DNA from: Alphaproteobacteria bacterium
Lineage (GTDB): Bacteria; Pseudomonadota; Alphaproteobacteria; Rhizobiales; Xanthobacteraceae
DNA: 39,868 nt
NCBI GenBank assembly: GCA_016869215.1
Contig: VGEP01000039.1
Coordinates: forward strand, 1-39,868
Direction of reading: 5' to 3'
The position numbers were made by a program, and so were the translations under genes. The notes under the pieces are model-generated. The model worked only from the letters and a program-made list of their open reading frames with translations, made no database searches and had not been told where the DNA came from. Numbering within the stretch: the first letter of the stretch is position 1; the number at the start of each line of letters is the position of its first letter. Positions 18,415 to 28,164 of this stretch are shown one piece after another.

Positions 18415-18681
18415 TCAGCTCTTGTGCTCTTCGACGACGTTTCCGGTGATCGGATGAAAATACACTTCGATCCGCTTGCCGGACGCATCCTGCCCGTAGA
18501 TTTCGTAGCAGTTGCCGGTCGTCACCTTGAAGACGCGGTATTTGTAGCCGAGCGTGGCGATCTTGGCTTTCATATCGCCTTCGCTCATCCATTTCGATCG
18601 CGGCTCGGTCGTGCAAGTCGGGCCGGCGAACGCAGGGCCCGTGCAAATCAGAACGGCAAACGCAGCGGCAACGTAACGCAT
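18415..18681 (-). CDS. Small secreted PepSY-like protein
   Basis: An 88-residue protein with a signal peptide (MRYVAAAFAVLICTGPAFAG, cut near AFA-G). The mature part has WMSEGDMKAKIATLGYKY, then strands FKVTTGNCYEIYG and GKRIEVYFHPITGNVV, which match the PepSY_2 pattern of a helix followed by strands. Two Cys in the mature part could form a disulfide. It is probably periplasmic; members are thought to modulate other proteins, but no target is evident. ATG 18681 has GAAGGA upstream. It is just upstream of the chemoreceptor on the same strand. Confidence 0.8.
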   Translation of the reverse strand: MRYVAAAFAVLICTGPAFAGPTCTTEPRSKWMSEGDMKAKIATLGYKYRVFKVTTGNCYEIYGQDASGKRIEVYFHPITGNVVEEHKS

Positions 18682-18748
18682 GGCGATCCATCCTTCGCAG
18701 AAGCGTGAGACTGATTTTTAACCATGCCGAACGGGGCTTAAGGCGCCG

Positions 18749-18788
18749 TAAAAATCACCCCTCGCCGCCGTGGAATTTCCGCGGCGGC
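18749..18788 (-). terminator. Possible terminator after phbB
   Basis: On the minus strand a ten-base stem (18779-18788 with 18764-18773, one G-T pair) is followed after about nine bases by a T-run (18750-18754 as A on the plus strand). The spacing to the T-run is longer than ideal. A second seven-base hairpin, GACGGCG/CGCCGTC (18815-18833), is closer to the phbB stop. Confidence 0.4.
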
Positions 18789-18842
18789 AACGGTTAAGCG
18801 GCATTAATCATTGTGACGGCGGCAATCGCCGTCGCGCGCGGC

Positions 18843-19568
18843 TTAGATGAAGTACTGCCCGCCGTTGGCGCTCAGCGTCGAGCCGGTGATCAGCCCGGCG
18901 TCATCGGAGGCCAGGAACACCACACAGCGCGCGATCTCCTCCGGCTCGCCGAGGCGGCCGATCGGGATCAGCGGCAGGATCGACTTCTCCAGCACGTCCT
19001 TCGGCACCGCCTGCACCATCTCGGTGTTGATGTAGCCCGGCGCGATGGCGTTGACCGTGATGCCGGCGCGCGCGCTCTCCTGCGCCAGCGCCTTGGTGAA
19101 GCCGAGCTCGCCGGCCTTGGCCGCGGAATAGTTGGTCTGGCCGAGCTGGCCCTTCTGGCCGTTGATCGAGGAGATGTTGACGATGCGGCCGAACTTGCGC
19201 TCGCGCATGCCCTCGATGACGTTGCGGCACATGTTGAACAGCGAGTTGAGGTTGGTGTTGATGACCGCGGTCCACTGCTCGGGCTTCATGCGGTGCAAGG
19301 TGGCGTCGCGGGTGATGCCGGCGTTGTTGACCAGCACATCGACCGGGCCGATGTCGGCCTCGACCTGCTTAAGCCCCGCCGCGCAGGCCTCGAACGACGA
19401 CACGTCCCACTTGTAGACCGCGATTCCGGTTTCGGCCTTGAACTTCTGCGCCGCCTCGTCGTTGCCGGCATAGTTTGCGGCGACCTTGTAGCCCGCCGCC
19501 TTCAGCGCCTTGGAAATCGCAGCGCCAATGCCGCGTGTTCCACCCGTCACCACCGCTACGCGTGCCAT
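18843..19568 (-). CDS. phbB: Acetoacetyl-CoA reductase (NADPH)
   Basis: Second step of PHB synthesis: reduces acetoacetyl-CoA to (R)-3-hydroxybutyryl-CoA. It is a short-chain dehydrogenase of 241 residues, the usual PhbB length, with the nucleotide loop GGTRGIG (9-15), NNAG (81-84) and catalytic Ser134, Tyr147 and Lys151 in NISSINGQKGQLGQTNYSAA. The ATG at 19568 has GGAGAACG upstream on the minus strand; an in-frame start 14 codons earlier is less likely. It follows phbA on the same strand after a 180-base gap that holds a strong hairpin and a short duplication. Confidence 0.95.
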   Translation of the reverse strand: MARVAVVTGGTRGIGAAISKALKAAGYKVAANYAGNDEAAQKFKAETGIAVYKWDVSSFEACAAGLKQVEADIGPVDVLVNNAGITRDATLHRMKPEQWTAVINTNLNSLFNMCRNVIEGMRERKFGRIVNISSINGQKGQLGQTNYSAAKAGELGFTKALAQESARAGITVNAIAPGYINTEMVQAVPKDVLEKSILPLIPIGRLGEPEEIARCVVFLASDDAGLITGSTLSANGGQYFI

Positions 19569-19622
19569 CGTCCGTTCTCCCAGTTTCTTCTCAAACCCAC
19601 CGGCACTCACACCTTAAAGACG

Positions 19623-19651
19623 GCAATGGCCGGCACAAGGCCGGCCATTGC
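19623..19651. terminator. Strong hairpin between phbA and phbB
   Basis: A perfect twelve-base stem (19623-19634 with 19640-19651) with a five-base loop. Read in the phb direction it is followed by CGTCTTTAA, a weak T-run. It could reduce read-through from phbA into phbB or protect the upstream transcript. The sequence AATGGCCGGC recurs near 21085 upstream of phaR, so it may also be a small repeat. Confidence 0.5.
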
Positions 19652-19698
19652 GCAGTCTTTGACGCAGTGCGAAAGCGTCGGCGTTCCACGCGACTTTC

Positions 19699-21047
<1,349 letters not shown>

Positions 21048-21125
21048 CTATGCGGAAAACGCCTATTTTGACCGGCGGAATGGCAATGGCCGGCGGGGGC
21101 CGGCTTCGGGGGAAGCGACCAGCGC

Positions 21126-21722
21126 ATGGCAAAATCCGAAGAGCCCATCAAAATTAAAAAATACGCCAACCGGCGGCTCTACAACACCGGTACCAGCACG
21201 TATGTGACGCTCGAAGACCTCGCCACGATGGTGAAGAACGGCGAGGATTTTACGGTCGAGGACGCCAAGACCAACGAAGACATCACCCGGTCGGTGCTGA
21301 CCCAGATCATCTTCGAGCAGGAAAACAAGGAAGGCGGGCAGAACCTCCTGCCCATCAACTTCCTGCGCCAGCTCATCCGCTTCTACGGCGACAGCATGCA
21401 GATGCTGGTGCCGCGGTACCTGGAAGCTTCGATCGACTCGCTGACGCGCGAGCAGGAGAAGTTCCGCGAGCAGCTCACCCAGGCCTTCGGCATGGGCGGT
21501 TTCGGCGCCATCGAGGACCAGGTCCGCCGCAACATGGAGATGTTCGAGCGCAGCTTCGCGATGTTCGCGCCGTTCGCGCGGCAGGGCGGGCAGAGCGGCC
21601 AGCCAACCGGCGAAGCGCCGGGCCCGGGCCCGGACAAGCCGCCGGGCGACATCGACGATCTCAAGCGCCAGATGGAAGAGATGCAGCGCCGTCTCGACCG
21701 CCTGAGCGACAAGGACAAGTGA
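21126..21722 (+). CDS. phaR: Polyhydroxyalkanoate synthesis repressor PhaR
   Basis: Regulator that binds DNA upstream of phasin and PHB genes and is released when it binds nascent PHB granules. The 198-residue protein starts with the conserved DNA-binding segment IKIKKYANRRLYNTGTSTYV and LEDLATMVKNGEDFTVEDAKT, followed by the PHB-accumulation region (LLPINFLRQLIRFYGDSMQ), a Gly/Pro-rich linker and a C-terminal coiled coil (DDLKRQMEEMQRRLDRL). ATG 21126 gives the standard N-terminus. It is divergent from phbA across 201 bases and converges with the EAL gene with only 29 bases between stops. Confidence 0.95.
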   Translation: MAKSEEPIKIKKYANRRLYNTGTSTYVTLEDLATMVKNGEDFTVEDAKTNEDITRSVLTQIIFEQENKEGGQNLLPINFLRQLIRFYGDSMQMLVPRYLEASIDSLTREQEKFREQLTQAFGMGGFGAIEDQVRRNMEMFERSFAMFAPFARQGGQSGQPTGEAPGPGPDKPPGDIDDLKRQMEEMQRRLDRLSDKDK

Positions 21723-21751
21723 CGCGACGCGCCGTCCCGGAATGACAGCGG

Positions 21752-23602
21752 CTAAGGCCGCATGCTCTTACGGCGATCGACCGGCGCGACCGTGCCCCAC
21801 GGCCGCTCGACCGAGCCAAGGCCGATCAGCGCGCCCTGCAGATGGTCGCAGCCCCAGGCTTCGAGTATCTGCGCGGCATGCTCGTCCTGCACCCACTCGG
21901 CGACGGTCTTGAGCCCGAGCCGCCGCGCCAGATCGATCAGCGTGCGGACGAAGGCGCGGTCGTCCTCGGATTGTGCGACATTGCGCACGAACGCTCCGTC
22001 GATCTTCAGCAGATCGACACCGAGCTTGCGCAGATTGCGGAACGACGTATAGCCCGCACCGAAATCGTCGATGGCGATGCGGCAGCCGCGGTCCTTGACG
22101 CGGCTGACGAAGCCGCGGGTGTCGTCGAGGTCCTGGATCGCCGCCATCTCGGTGATCTCGACGATCAGCCGCTCGGCCACCCCCGAATGCGCACGCAGCA
22201 GCGCGTCGAGCGCCGACCACCAGTCGGGATCGACCGTCGACGCCGGCGACACGTTGACGCTAGCATGCAGGCCCGGAACCGCCGCCATTTCGCCGATCAG
22301 CAGTTCGAGCACGCGATGGTCGAGCAGGCGGACCAGCCCCAGCCGCTCCGCGACCGGGATCACATCGTTGGCCTTCAGCAAAGAACCGTCGGCGCGCTTG
22401 ATGCGCAGCAGGCATTCGTAGAACGCGGGCTTGCGCGTCGCCGCGTCGACCGCGGGCTCGAACGCGAGCACGACCCGCCGCTCGTTCAGCGCCGCCACGA
22501 TCTCATCGCCCGAGCGGACATTCTCGCGGCGCATCGCGTCGCGCTCGACGTTCGGCCGGTAGACCTGGAACGAACCGCGGCGCTTGGCCTTGGCGCGCTC
22601 CAGCGTCTCCTGCGCGCGCGCCAGAATTTCCTGCACGGAGCGCGCATGGCGCGGCGCGGTGACGCCGCCGATCGTGACCGTCGCTGCGACCGGCCCCGCC
22701 GCGGTCCGGATCACGTCGTCGCGCACGCCGGCGAGGAACCGCTCGGCGGCGCGCTCCATGTCCTCTGGGCCGCAGTTGTTGAGGATGACGCCGAACTTGT
22801 TGCCGGAGAAGCGGCCGATTTCGTCACCGCCACGCATCTTGGCGCGCAGGCGCTTGGCGACCGAGCCGATCACCTCGTCGGCGACGTCGAAGCCGTAGGC
22901 CTCGTTCAATCGCGACAGATTGTCGATCGCGACCAGCATGAACCCGCACGAGCCGCGCTGGCGCGCCGTCTCGTCCATCGTCGCCTGCAGCACCTCGGCC
23001 AGCCGCCAGCGATTCATCTCGCCGGTCAGGCTGTCGAAGCGGGACAGGAAAGCGAGCCGCTCCTCCTGCTCGTGGCGTTCGTTGATCGTGCGGACAACGC
23101 CATGTGCGCGCGAAGGCTTGCCGGACGCATCGGCGAACCAGCGCCCGGTGTCCTCGATCCAGAGCACTGCGCCATCCGGGCCGGCGCGCAGCGCGTATTG
23201 CAGCTGATAAGCGACGCCGCGGCCGTCGTCGCGCTGCGACGATTTCATGACCGCATCGAAACGCGAAGCCGTCGTTGCGGGATCGAGCAGCTTTGCATAT
23301 GCGCGCCCGCTGGAGAGCGCCGCGGCATTCTCGGCCTTGATCAGCCCGGCCGCATCGCCGCCCCAGGTCAGCGCGTCGCTTGCAATGTCCCAGCAGTACG
23401 GCACCTCACCGACCGACGCCATGATCGCTGCGGCATCGACTGCAGATTCCGTTGCCGGCGCCGGCGCGGGCGGCGCGAACACGTTTGCACCCGCCGTCGA
23501 TTCGATTGGCAGTTCGGATCGCCGCGGCGGAGCCGCGAACACGTCCGGCGCGCCGTCCGGCGACGTGCGGAACACGGGCGCGCGGGTGTCGCGATCTTGC
23601 AT
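21752..23602 (-). CDS. PAS-GGDEF(degenerate)-EAL cyclic-di-GMP protein
   Basis: A 616-residue protein without transmembrane segments. A Pro/Ala-rich N-terminus is followed by a PAS domain at about 66-190, a GGDEF domain at about 200-360 and an EAL domain at about 375-605. The GGDEF signature is SGNKF, so cyclase activity is unlikely. In the EAL domain the signature is ECL, but the residues needed for catalysis seem present: Glu in YECLLRI, Asn in VNVSP, Glu in EITE, DDFGAG, Lys in LLKIDG, Glu in VAEWV and Gln in LQGAL. It is therefore probably a cyclic-di-GMP phosphodiesterase. ATG 23602 (MQDRDTRAPV) was preferred to longer forms because AAGG and GACGGAA lie upstream. Confidence 0.85.
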   Translation of the reverse strand: MQDRDTRAPVFRTSPDGAPDVFAAPPRRSELPIESTAGANVFAPPAPAPATESAVDAAAIMASVGEVPYCWDIASDALTWGGDAAGLIKAENAAALSSGRAYAKLLDPATTASRFDAVMKSSQRDDGRGVAYQLQYALRAGPDGAVLWIEDTGRWFADASGKPSRAHGVVRTINERHEQEERLAFLSRFDSLTGEMNRWRLAEVLQATMDETARQRGSCGFMLVAIDNLSRLNEAYGFDVADEVIGSVAKRLRAKMRGGDEIGRFSGNKFGVILNNCGPEDMERAAERFLAGVRDDVIRTAAGPVAATVTIGGVTAPRHARSVQEILARAQETLERAKAKRRGSFQVYRPNVERDAMRRENVRSGDEIVAALNERRVVLAFEPAVDAATRKPAFYECLLRIKRADGSLLKANDVIPVAERLGLVRLLDHRVLELLIGEMAAVPGLHASVNVSPASTVDPDWWSALDALLRAHSGVAERLIVEITEMAAIQDLDDTRGFVSRVKDRGCRIAIDDFGAGYTSFRNLRKLGVDLLKIDGAFVRNVAQSEDDRAFVRTLIDLARRLGLKTVAEWVQDEHAAQILEAWGCDHLQGALIGLGSVERPWGTVAPVDRRKSMRP

Positions 23603-23799
23603 TTCCGTCGAACCTTTTTGGGATGTCCGCGTTGCACCAAATGACGACATCGCGGCACCGAACCGGAGCGTACGATTAGCCGAAACCCATGAATAAACGG
23701 CAAATCGCCGGCTTCGGGCCGGTCCGAGCCGCGGCACGCGGATTGCGGAGTCCACCTCAGGCGGGCGCGTCATGTCCCGCGATGAGACAGAGGCGTGTC

Positions 23800-24039
23800 A
23801 TGGTGGAAGCAAGCGATTTACCATCTTCGAGCCGGGCGCTCGTCGTGCGCGGAAGCAACGACAACACGCCGCCGGGCGGCGGCGCGCAAGTCCGCATGGG
23901 CGCAGGCTTCCTCACGCACCTGATCGCGACGCAGTGGAAGCTGCCGCAGGCGCGCGAGCGCCGCCGCGCCGAACCGGAAGACGCGATCGCGGCCTACAAG
24001 GCCACCGTCGCGCGAATTCAGGCGTTGAACCGTCAGTAA
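23800..24039 (+). CDS. Small conserved hypothetical protein
   Basis: A 79-residue protein starting MVEASDLPSSSRALVVRGSN. A flexible Gly/Pro-rich middle (DNTPPGGGAQVRMG) is followed by a helical, basic C-terminal half (FLTHLIATQWKLPQARERRR, then AIAAYKATVARIQALN). I do not recognise a family. ATG 23800 has GAGG seven bases upstream; ATG 23782 in the same frame is an alternative. It converges with the gamma-glutamyltransferase gene, nine bases apart, and is divergent from the EAL gene. Confidence 0.6.
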   Translation: MVEASDLPSSSRALVVRGSNDNTPPGGGAQVRMGAGFLTHLIATQWKLPQARERRRAEPEDAIAAYKATVARIQALNRQ

Positions 24040-24048
24040 CCGATTGCG

Positions 24049-25632
24049 TCAATATCCGAGCGCGCAACCGTCCTTGCGCGGCTCCGAGCCGCCGATCAGC
24101 ACCCCGCGCCGCCAGTCGATGCGGATCGCCTGTGCGCCGCCCCACGGCGTCGGCGCGGTGACGACATCGTGGCCGCGCGCCTTCAAGCCCTCGACAGTCG
24201 CAGCCAGCATGCCGCGTTCGACGACCGTGCGCTCGCCCTCGAAGAACGCGCGCGGCGCATCGATCGCGGCCTGCACGTCCATGCCGAAGTCGACCATGTT
24301 CGTCACCATCTGCACGTGGCCCATGGGCTGATAGTGCGCGCCCATGACGCCGAATGTGGTGTCGCAGCGCCCATTGCGCATGGCGAGCGCCGGGATGATC
24401 GTGTGCATCGGCCGCTTGCCCGGGCCGAGCGCGTTCGGATGGCCGGGATCGAGCACGAAGCCCGAGCCGCGGTTGTTGAACAGCACGCCGGTCTTTTCGG
24501 TGCAGATCGCCGAGCCGAATGACGAGTAGAGCGAGTTGATCAGCGACACCGCCCGGCGGTCGCGGTCGACCACCGTGAGATAGACCGTGTCGCTGCCGGG
24601 CGTGGGCGCAGCAGGCAGCGGAACGCGCTTGTTCGGATCGAGCCGCGAGGCGAGGCGCTTCGCGAACGCCTTGTCGTTCAGCGCCTCGACCGAGACTCGC
24701 ATGTGCGAGGGCTCGGCAATGTGCGTGTCGCGCACCGCAAAGCCGAGCCGCGCCGCCTCCAGCATCAGGTGGAAGCGGTCAGGGCCTAACGGATCGAGCT
24801 TCGACAAGTCGAACTGCTCCAGCACGTTGAGCGTGACCAGCGCGGTCAGCCCTTGCGTGTTCGGCGGCAGCTCCACGAGATCGACGCCGCGGTAGTTCGT
24901 GGAGATCGGCGTCTGCGCCTCGCCGCGATGGCGCGCGAAGTCGTCCTCGGTGAGCACCGAGCCCGCGGCCTGCAGCGTTGCGACCATGTCGCGCGCGACC
25001 GGACCTTCGTAGAACGCGCGCGGGCCGTCTTTCGCGACGGCCTTGAGCGTCGCGGCCAGCGCCGGCAGCTTGATCGTGTCGCCCTCGGCGGGCGCCTGGC
25101 CGCCGAACAGATAATGTTTCGTTGCGCCGGCGCTGTTGCCGAGCTTCGTCACCCAGCCTTTCCAGTCCGCGGCAACGCGCGGCGCAACCGGAAAGCCGTG
25201 CTCGGCATAGCGGATCGCGGGCGCCAGCGCCTTTTCGAGCGCGATCGTGCCGCGCGCCTTCAGGATCGCGTCCCAGGCCTCGATCGCGCCCGGCACGTTG
25301 ACCGAATGTGGCGAGGTCGCCTCGATCGCGCGCATGCCCTTGGCGAGCAGCGCCTCGGCGGAGGCTTTGGCGCCCGAGCGGCCGCAGCCGTTGTAGCCCC
25401 ACACCGGCTTGCCTTGCTCCGAGATCAGCACGAAGCAGTCGCCGCCAATGCCGGTCATGTGCGGCTCGATCACGCACAGCACCGCGACCGCCGTCACCGC
25501 AGCATCCACGGCATTGCCGCCGGAACGCAACACGTCGATGGCGGCGAGCGTCGCCAGCGGATGCGAGGTCGCGGCCATCCCCTCGCCGGCGATGACCGGC
25601 GAGCGGCCGGGAAGGTGAAAGTCTCTCGGCAT
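24049..25632 (-). CDS. ggt: Gamma-glutamyltransferase family protein (cytoplasmic type)
   Basis: An Ntn-hydrolase of 527 residues that self-cleaves into two subunits. The predicted nucleophile is Thr349 in PGSDTVYLTVVDRDR, where cleavage would occur. Also present are the early GEGMAATSHPLAT, GGNAVDAAVTAVAV and GIGGDCFVL segments, and a later FGSAICTEKTGVLFNN region. There is no signal peptide, unlike classical periplasmic GGT, so it may act in the cytoplasm on glutathione or another gamma-glutamyl or amide substrate. The exact substrate is uncertain and the symbol marks the family. It begins 13 bases after a small membrane protein gene and is probably in one operon with it. Confidence 0.88.
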   Translation of the reverse strand: MPRDFHLPGRSPVIAGEGMAATSHPLATLAAIDVLRSGGNAVDAAVTAVAVLCVIEPHMTGIGGDCFVLISEQGKPVWGYNGCGRSGAKASAEALLAKGMRAIEATSPHSVNVPGAIEAWDAILKARGTIALEKALAPAIRYAEHGFPVAPRVAADWKGWVTKLGNSAGATKHYLFGGQAPAEGDTIKLPALAATLKAVAKDGPRAFYEGPVARDMVATLQAAGSVLTEDDFARHRGEAQTPISTNYRGVDLVELPPNTQGLTALVTLNVLEQFDLSKLDPLGPDRFHLMLEAARLGFAVRDTHIAEPSHMRVSVEALNDKAFAKRLASRLDPNKRVPLPAAPTPGSDTVYLTVVDRDRRAVSLINSLYSSFGSAICTEKTGVLFNNRGSGFVLDPGHPNALGPGKRPMHTIIPALAMRNGRCDTTFGVMGAHYQPMGHVQMVTNMVDFGMDVQAAIDAPRAFFEGERTVVERGMLAATVEGLKARGHDVVTAPTPWGGAQAIRIDWRRGVLIGGSEPRKDGCALGY

Positions 25633-25645
25633 GGTCGGCGGCGCG

Positions 25646-26062
25646 TCAGCCCGCCATCGCGTCGACTTTTTCGATGGTCATGTCGCGCTGCGCGGTCCTG
25701 AGCGTGACGATGAAGCCCCCGAGCACGTCGACGATGCTGAGCATCATCAGGATGAAGAACGTCGAGGTCCCGGCCTGCCTGACCAGCAGGAACTCAAGCA
25801 GCATGACGATGAACAGCGCCAGCGACAGGATGTGGTCGACCATCGACCGCACGCCGATTTTGGTGGCCTTGAAGATTTCCAGAGGCAACAGTAGCACCGC
25901 AATGGTGATGATGATGTCCGACGTGGTGATGGACCAGCTTCCGCCGGAAACCAGCGTGAACGAGGTGATCGTGTCGGTCCAGTTCACGCCCGGCGTCAGA
26001 AACGCGATCATGTTGTAGATCGCGAACGGCACGACCAGCAGCGGGAATCCGATCAAGTACAT
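25646..26062 (-). CDS. Small four-helix membrane protein, conserved hypothetical
   Basis: A 138-residue protein with four likely transmembrane helices (for example YLIGFPLLVVPFAIYNMIAF, IIITIAVLLLPLEIF and LSLALFIVMLLEFLLV) and a short cytoplasmic tail. No family is recognised. ATG 26062 has a strong GAGGAGG site upstream. The stop is 13 bases before the gamma-glutamyltransferase start, so the two are likely cotranscribed; a functional link is not evident. Confidence 0.75.
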   Translation of the reverse strand: MYLIGFPLLVVPFAIYNMIAFLTPGVNWTDTITSFTLVSGGSWSITTSDIIITIAVLLLPLEIFKATKIGVRSMVDHILSLALFIVMLLEFLLVRQAGTSTFFILMMLSIVDVLGGFIVTLRTAQRDMTIEKVDAMAG

Positions 26063-26160
26063 GGCCGAACCTCCTCGGGCTTGCAGCGCGATTTCAATAA
26101 ACCGGATCCAATGGACCCGTTACGCACGCCTCGGGGGACAACCGCAGAACGGGGCAGCGA

Positions 26161-26349
26161 TCAGACCTCGCCGCCCTTCGGCTTGAGCACCGCGCGGCCC
26201 TTGTACATGCCGGTCTTCAGGTCGATGTGGTGCGGGCGGCGAAGCTCGCCGGAATCCTTGTCTTCGATGTAGGTCGGCTGCTTCAGCGCGTCGGCCGAGC
26301 GGCGCATGCCGCGCCGGGACGGCGAGGTTTTCTTCTTCGGCACAGCCAT
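26161..26349 (-). CDS. rpmF: 50S ribosomal protein L32
   Basis: A 62-residue ribosomal protein with the standard start [18 protein letters not shown] and the [17 protein letters not shown] segment of alphaproteobacterial L32. It lacks the zinc-binding cysteines found in some other L32 forms. The ATG at 26349 has CAGGAGA upstream; an in-frame ATG seven codons earlier is not the start. It lies downstream of mtgA on the same strand, separated by about 90 bases, the layout I recall from related genomes. Confidence 0.97.
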   Translation of the reverse strand: MAVPKKKTSPSRRGMRRSADALKQPTYIEDKDSGELRRPHHIDLKTGMYKGRAVLKPKGGEV

Positions 26350-26441
26350 GGGATCGGTCTCCTGAAACAACGGCGCATCGGACGCCGGTCGGTCGTTACC
26401 TGTTGGAAAGCCGGGCTTATAGAGGAACGCCCCCGGCTAGG

Positions 26442-27170
26442 CTAGGGGGTTCGCAAACACGCATCGATCGGCCCGGAACGGGCCGCGCGGCCCTGCACGA
26501 TCCCCGCGATCCGCCGGACCGCGGGACCCGGCTGGCGGGCGTTGCGGCGCCTCGGATTGGGCAGAATCGCGGCCATCAGCGCCGCTTCGCCCGCGCTCAA
26601 GTCCCGGGCCGGCTTGTTGAACGCCCGGCGCGCGCCGGCTTCCACGCCGAACTCGCCGCGCGGACCCCATTCGGCAATGTTGAGGTAAATTTCCATGATC
26701 CGTCGCTTGGACAGCACAAGGTCGATCCACAGCGCCAGCGGGAACTCCAGCGCCTTGCGGACCATGCTGCGCCCCTGCCAGAGGAACAAGTTCTTGGCGA
26801 CCTGCTGGGTGATGGTCGAGCCGCCGCGCATTTCGGAGATGTCGTCGGCCTCCCGATAGGCCTCGCGGAGCTGGCCCCAGTCGATGCCGCGATGACGGCA
26901 GAACTGGCCGTCCTCGGAGGCGATCACGGTGCGCGGCAGGACCGGCGCGACGCGATCCAGGGACACATTTGTCCGCACCACCCGCGCCCCGGTAACCCAG
27001 CGCGCCATCATCAGGGTCGAGACCGGATCGACGAACCGGTAGACGGGCGTCAGCAGATAGGGCAACAGCAACAGGATCAGCACCGCCGCAATCGCCACGC
27101 GCGCCACCCGGCCCCAGACGCTGCGGGGTGCGCCGCGGGACGCGCTGCGGGGCGAACCAATGCTTGTCAT
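26442..27170 (-). CDS. mtgA: Monofunctional biosynthetic peptidoglycan transglycosylase
   Basis: Membrane-anchored glycosyltransferase that polymerises lipid II glycan strands in the periplasm. The 242-residue protein has an N-terminal anchor at about 20-42 ([16 protein letters not shown]) and the GT51 motifs in order: [15 protein letters not shown] with the catalytic Glu, [17 protein letters not shown] and [15 protein letters not shown]. The C-terminus ends with the family's [19 protein letters not shown] 27170 was chosen as the first methionine before the anchor. It is divergent from ispA with only 28 bases between start codons, so promoters must overlap the genes or transcripts may lack leaders. 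Confidence 0.94.
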   Translation of the reverse strand: MTSIGSPRSASRGAPRSVWGRVARVAIAAVLILLLLPYLLTPVYRFVDPVSTLMMARWVTGARVVRTNVSLDRVAPVLPRTVIASEDGQFCRHRGIDWGQLREAYREADDISEMRGGSTITQQVAKNLFLWQGRSMVRKALEFPLALWIDLVLSKRRIMEIYLNIAEWGPRGEFGVEAGARRAFNKPARDLSAGEAALMAAILPNPRRRNARQPGPAVRRIAGIVQGRAARSGPIDACLRTP

Positions 27171-27198
27171 TGCGCGTGAGTTAAGCACAATTCCTCCC

Positions 27199-28155
27199 AT
27201 GTCACGCCCGGCCGCCAAAACCGAACCCCGCCAGGACGCCTCGTTTCCCGCCCGGCTCAATGCGGCGGCGGCCGAAACCGAGCGCCTGCTTGAGCGTCTG
27301 ATGTCCGACGCCCTCGTTGACGGCGAGATCGCCCGCCCGGCGCGGCTGATGGAATCCATGCGGTATTCCAGCCTCGGCGGCGGCAAGCGGCTGCGGCCGT
27401 TCCTCACCGTAGAAACCGCGGCGCTGTTCGGGGTTCCCCGCGAGCGGGCGCTGATGGCGGGCGCAGCGGTCGAATGCATCCACTGCTACTCGCTGGTGCA
27501 CGACGACCTGCCGGCGATGGACAACGACGACCTGCGCCGCGGCCGGCCGACCGCCCACAAGGCGTTCGACGAGGCGACCGCGATCCTGGCCGGCGACGGG
27601 CTTCTCACCTTCGCCTTCGACATTCTGGGACGGCCGGAGACCCATCCCGATGCCGCGGTCCGGATCGCGCTGGTGACCGGGCTCGCGCGCTCGGCCGGCC
27701 TCGGCGGCATGGTCGGCGGCCAACTGCTCGACCTCGCTGCCGAAGGCCGCTTCGGCCGCAACGAAGCGCCGCAAGGCGAGCAGGGCGTGCTCACCATGCA
27801 GGCCATGAAGACCGGCGCGCTGCTGCACTTCTCCTGCATGGCGGGCGCGATCCTCGGCGGTGCGCAGCCCGACAAGCGCGACGCGGTCAGCCGCTACGGC
27901 AAGATTCTCGGCCAGGCGTTCCAGATCGCCGACGATCTGCTCGACGTCGAGGGCGACGCCGCCACGCTCGGCAAGGCCGCCGGCAAGGACGCCGCCCACG
28001 GCAAGGCGACGCTGGTCGATCTGCTCGGCATTCCCGGCGCGCATGCGCGGCTCTCCGCGCTGGTCGCCGACGCCGAGGCCGCGCTCGCCCCGTTCGGTGC
28101 GGACGCGGCAACGCTGACGGACGCCGCCCGCTTCGTCGCCGAGCGCCGCGCCTGA
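27199..28155 (+). CDS. ispA: Farnesyl diphosphate synthase (short-chain polyprenyl synthetase)
   Basis: Condenses isopentenyl diphosphate with allylic diphosphates to give C15 (possibly C20) prenyl diphosphate for quinones, hopanoids and undecaprenyl carrier. The 318-residue protein has the first Asp-rich motif [14 protein letters not shown] preceded by HCYSLVH, as in bacterial farnesyl synthases, GGGKRLRP for the substrate phosphate, and the second Asp-rich motif DDLLD. The ATG at 27199 lacks a ribosome-binding site and lies 28 bases from the divergent mtgA start. A geranylgeranyl synthase is the main alternative. Confidence 0.92.
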   Translation: MSRPAAKTEPRQDASFPARLNAAAAETERLLERLMSDALVDGEIARPARLMESMRYSSLGGGKRLRPFLTVETAALFGVPRERALMAGAAVECIHCYSLVHDDLPAMDNDDLRRGRPTAHKAFDEATAILAGDGLLTFAFDILGRPETHPDAAVRIALVTGLARSAGLGGMVGGQLLDLAAEGRFGRNEAPQGEQGVLTMQAMKTGALLHFSCMAGAILGGAQPDKRDAVSRYGKILGQAFQIADDLLDVEGDAATLGKAAGKDAAHGKATLVDLLGIPGAHARLSALVADAEAALAPFGADAATLTDAARFVAERRA

Positions 28156-28164
28156 GCGGGCGCG

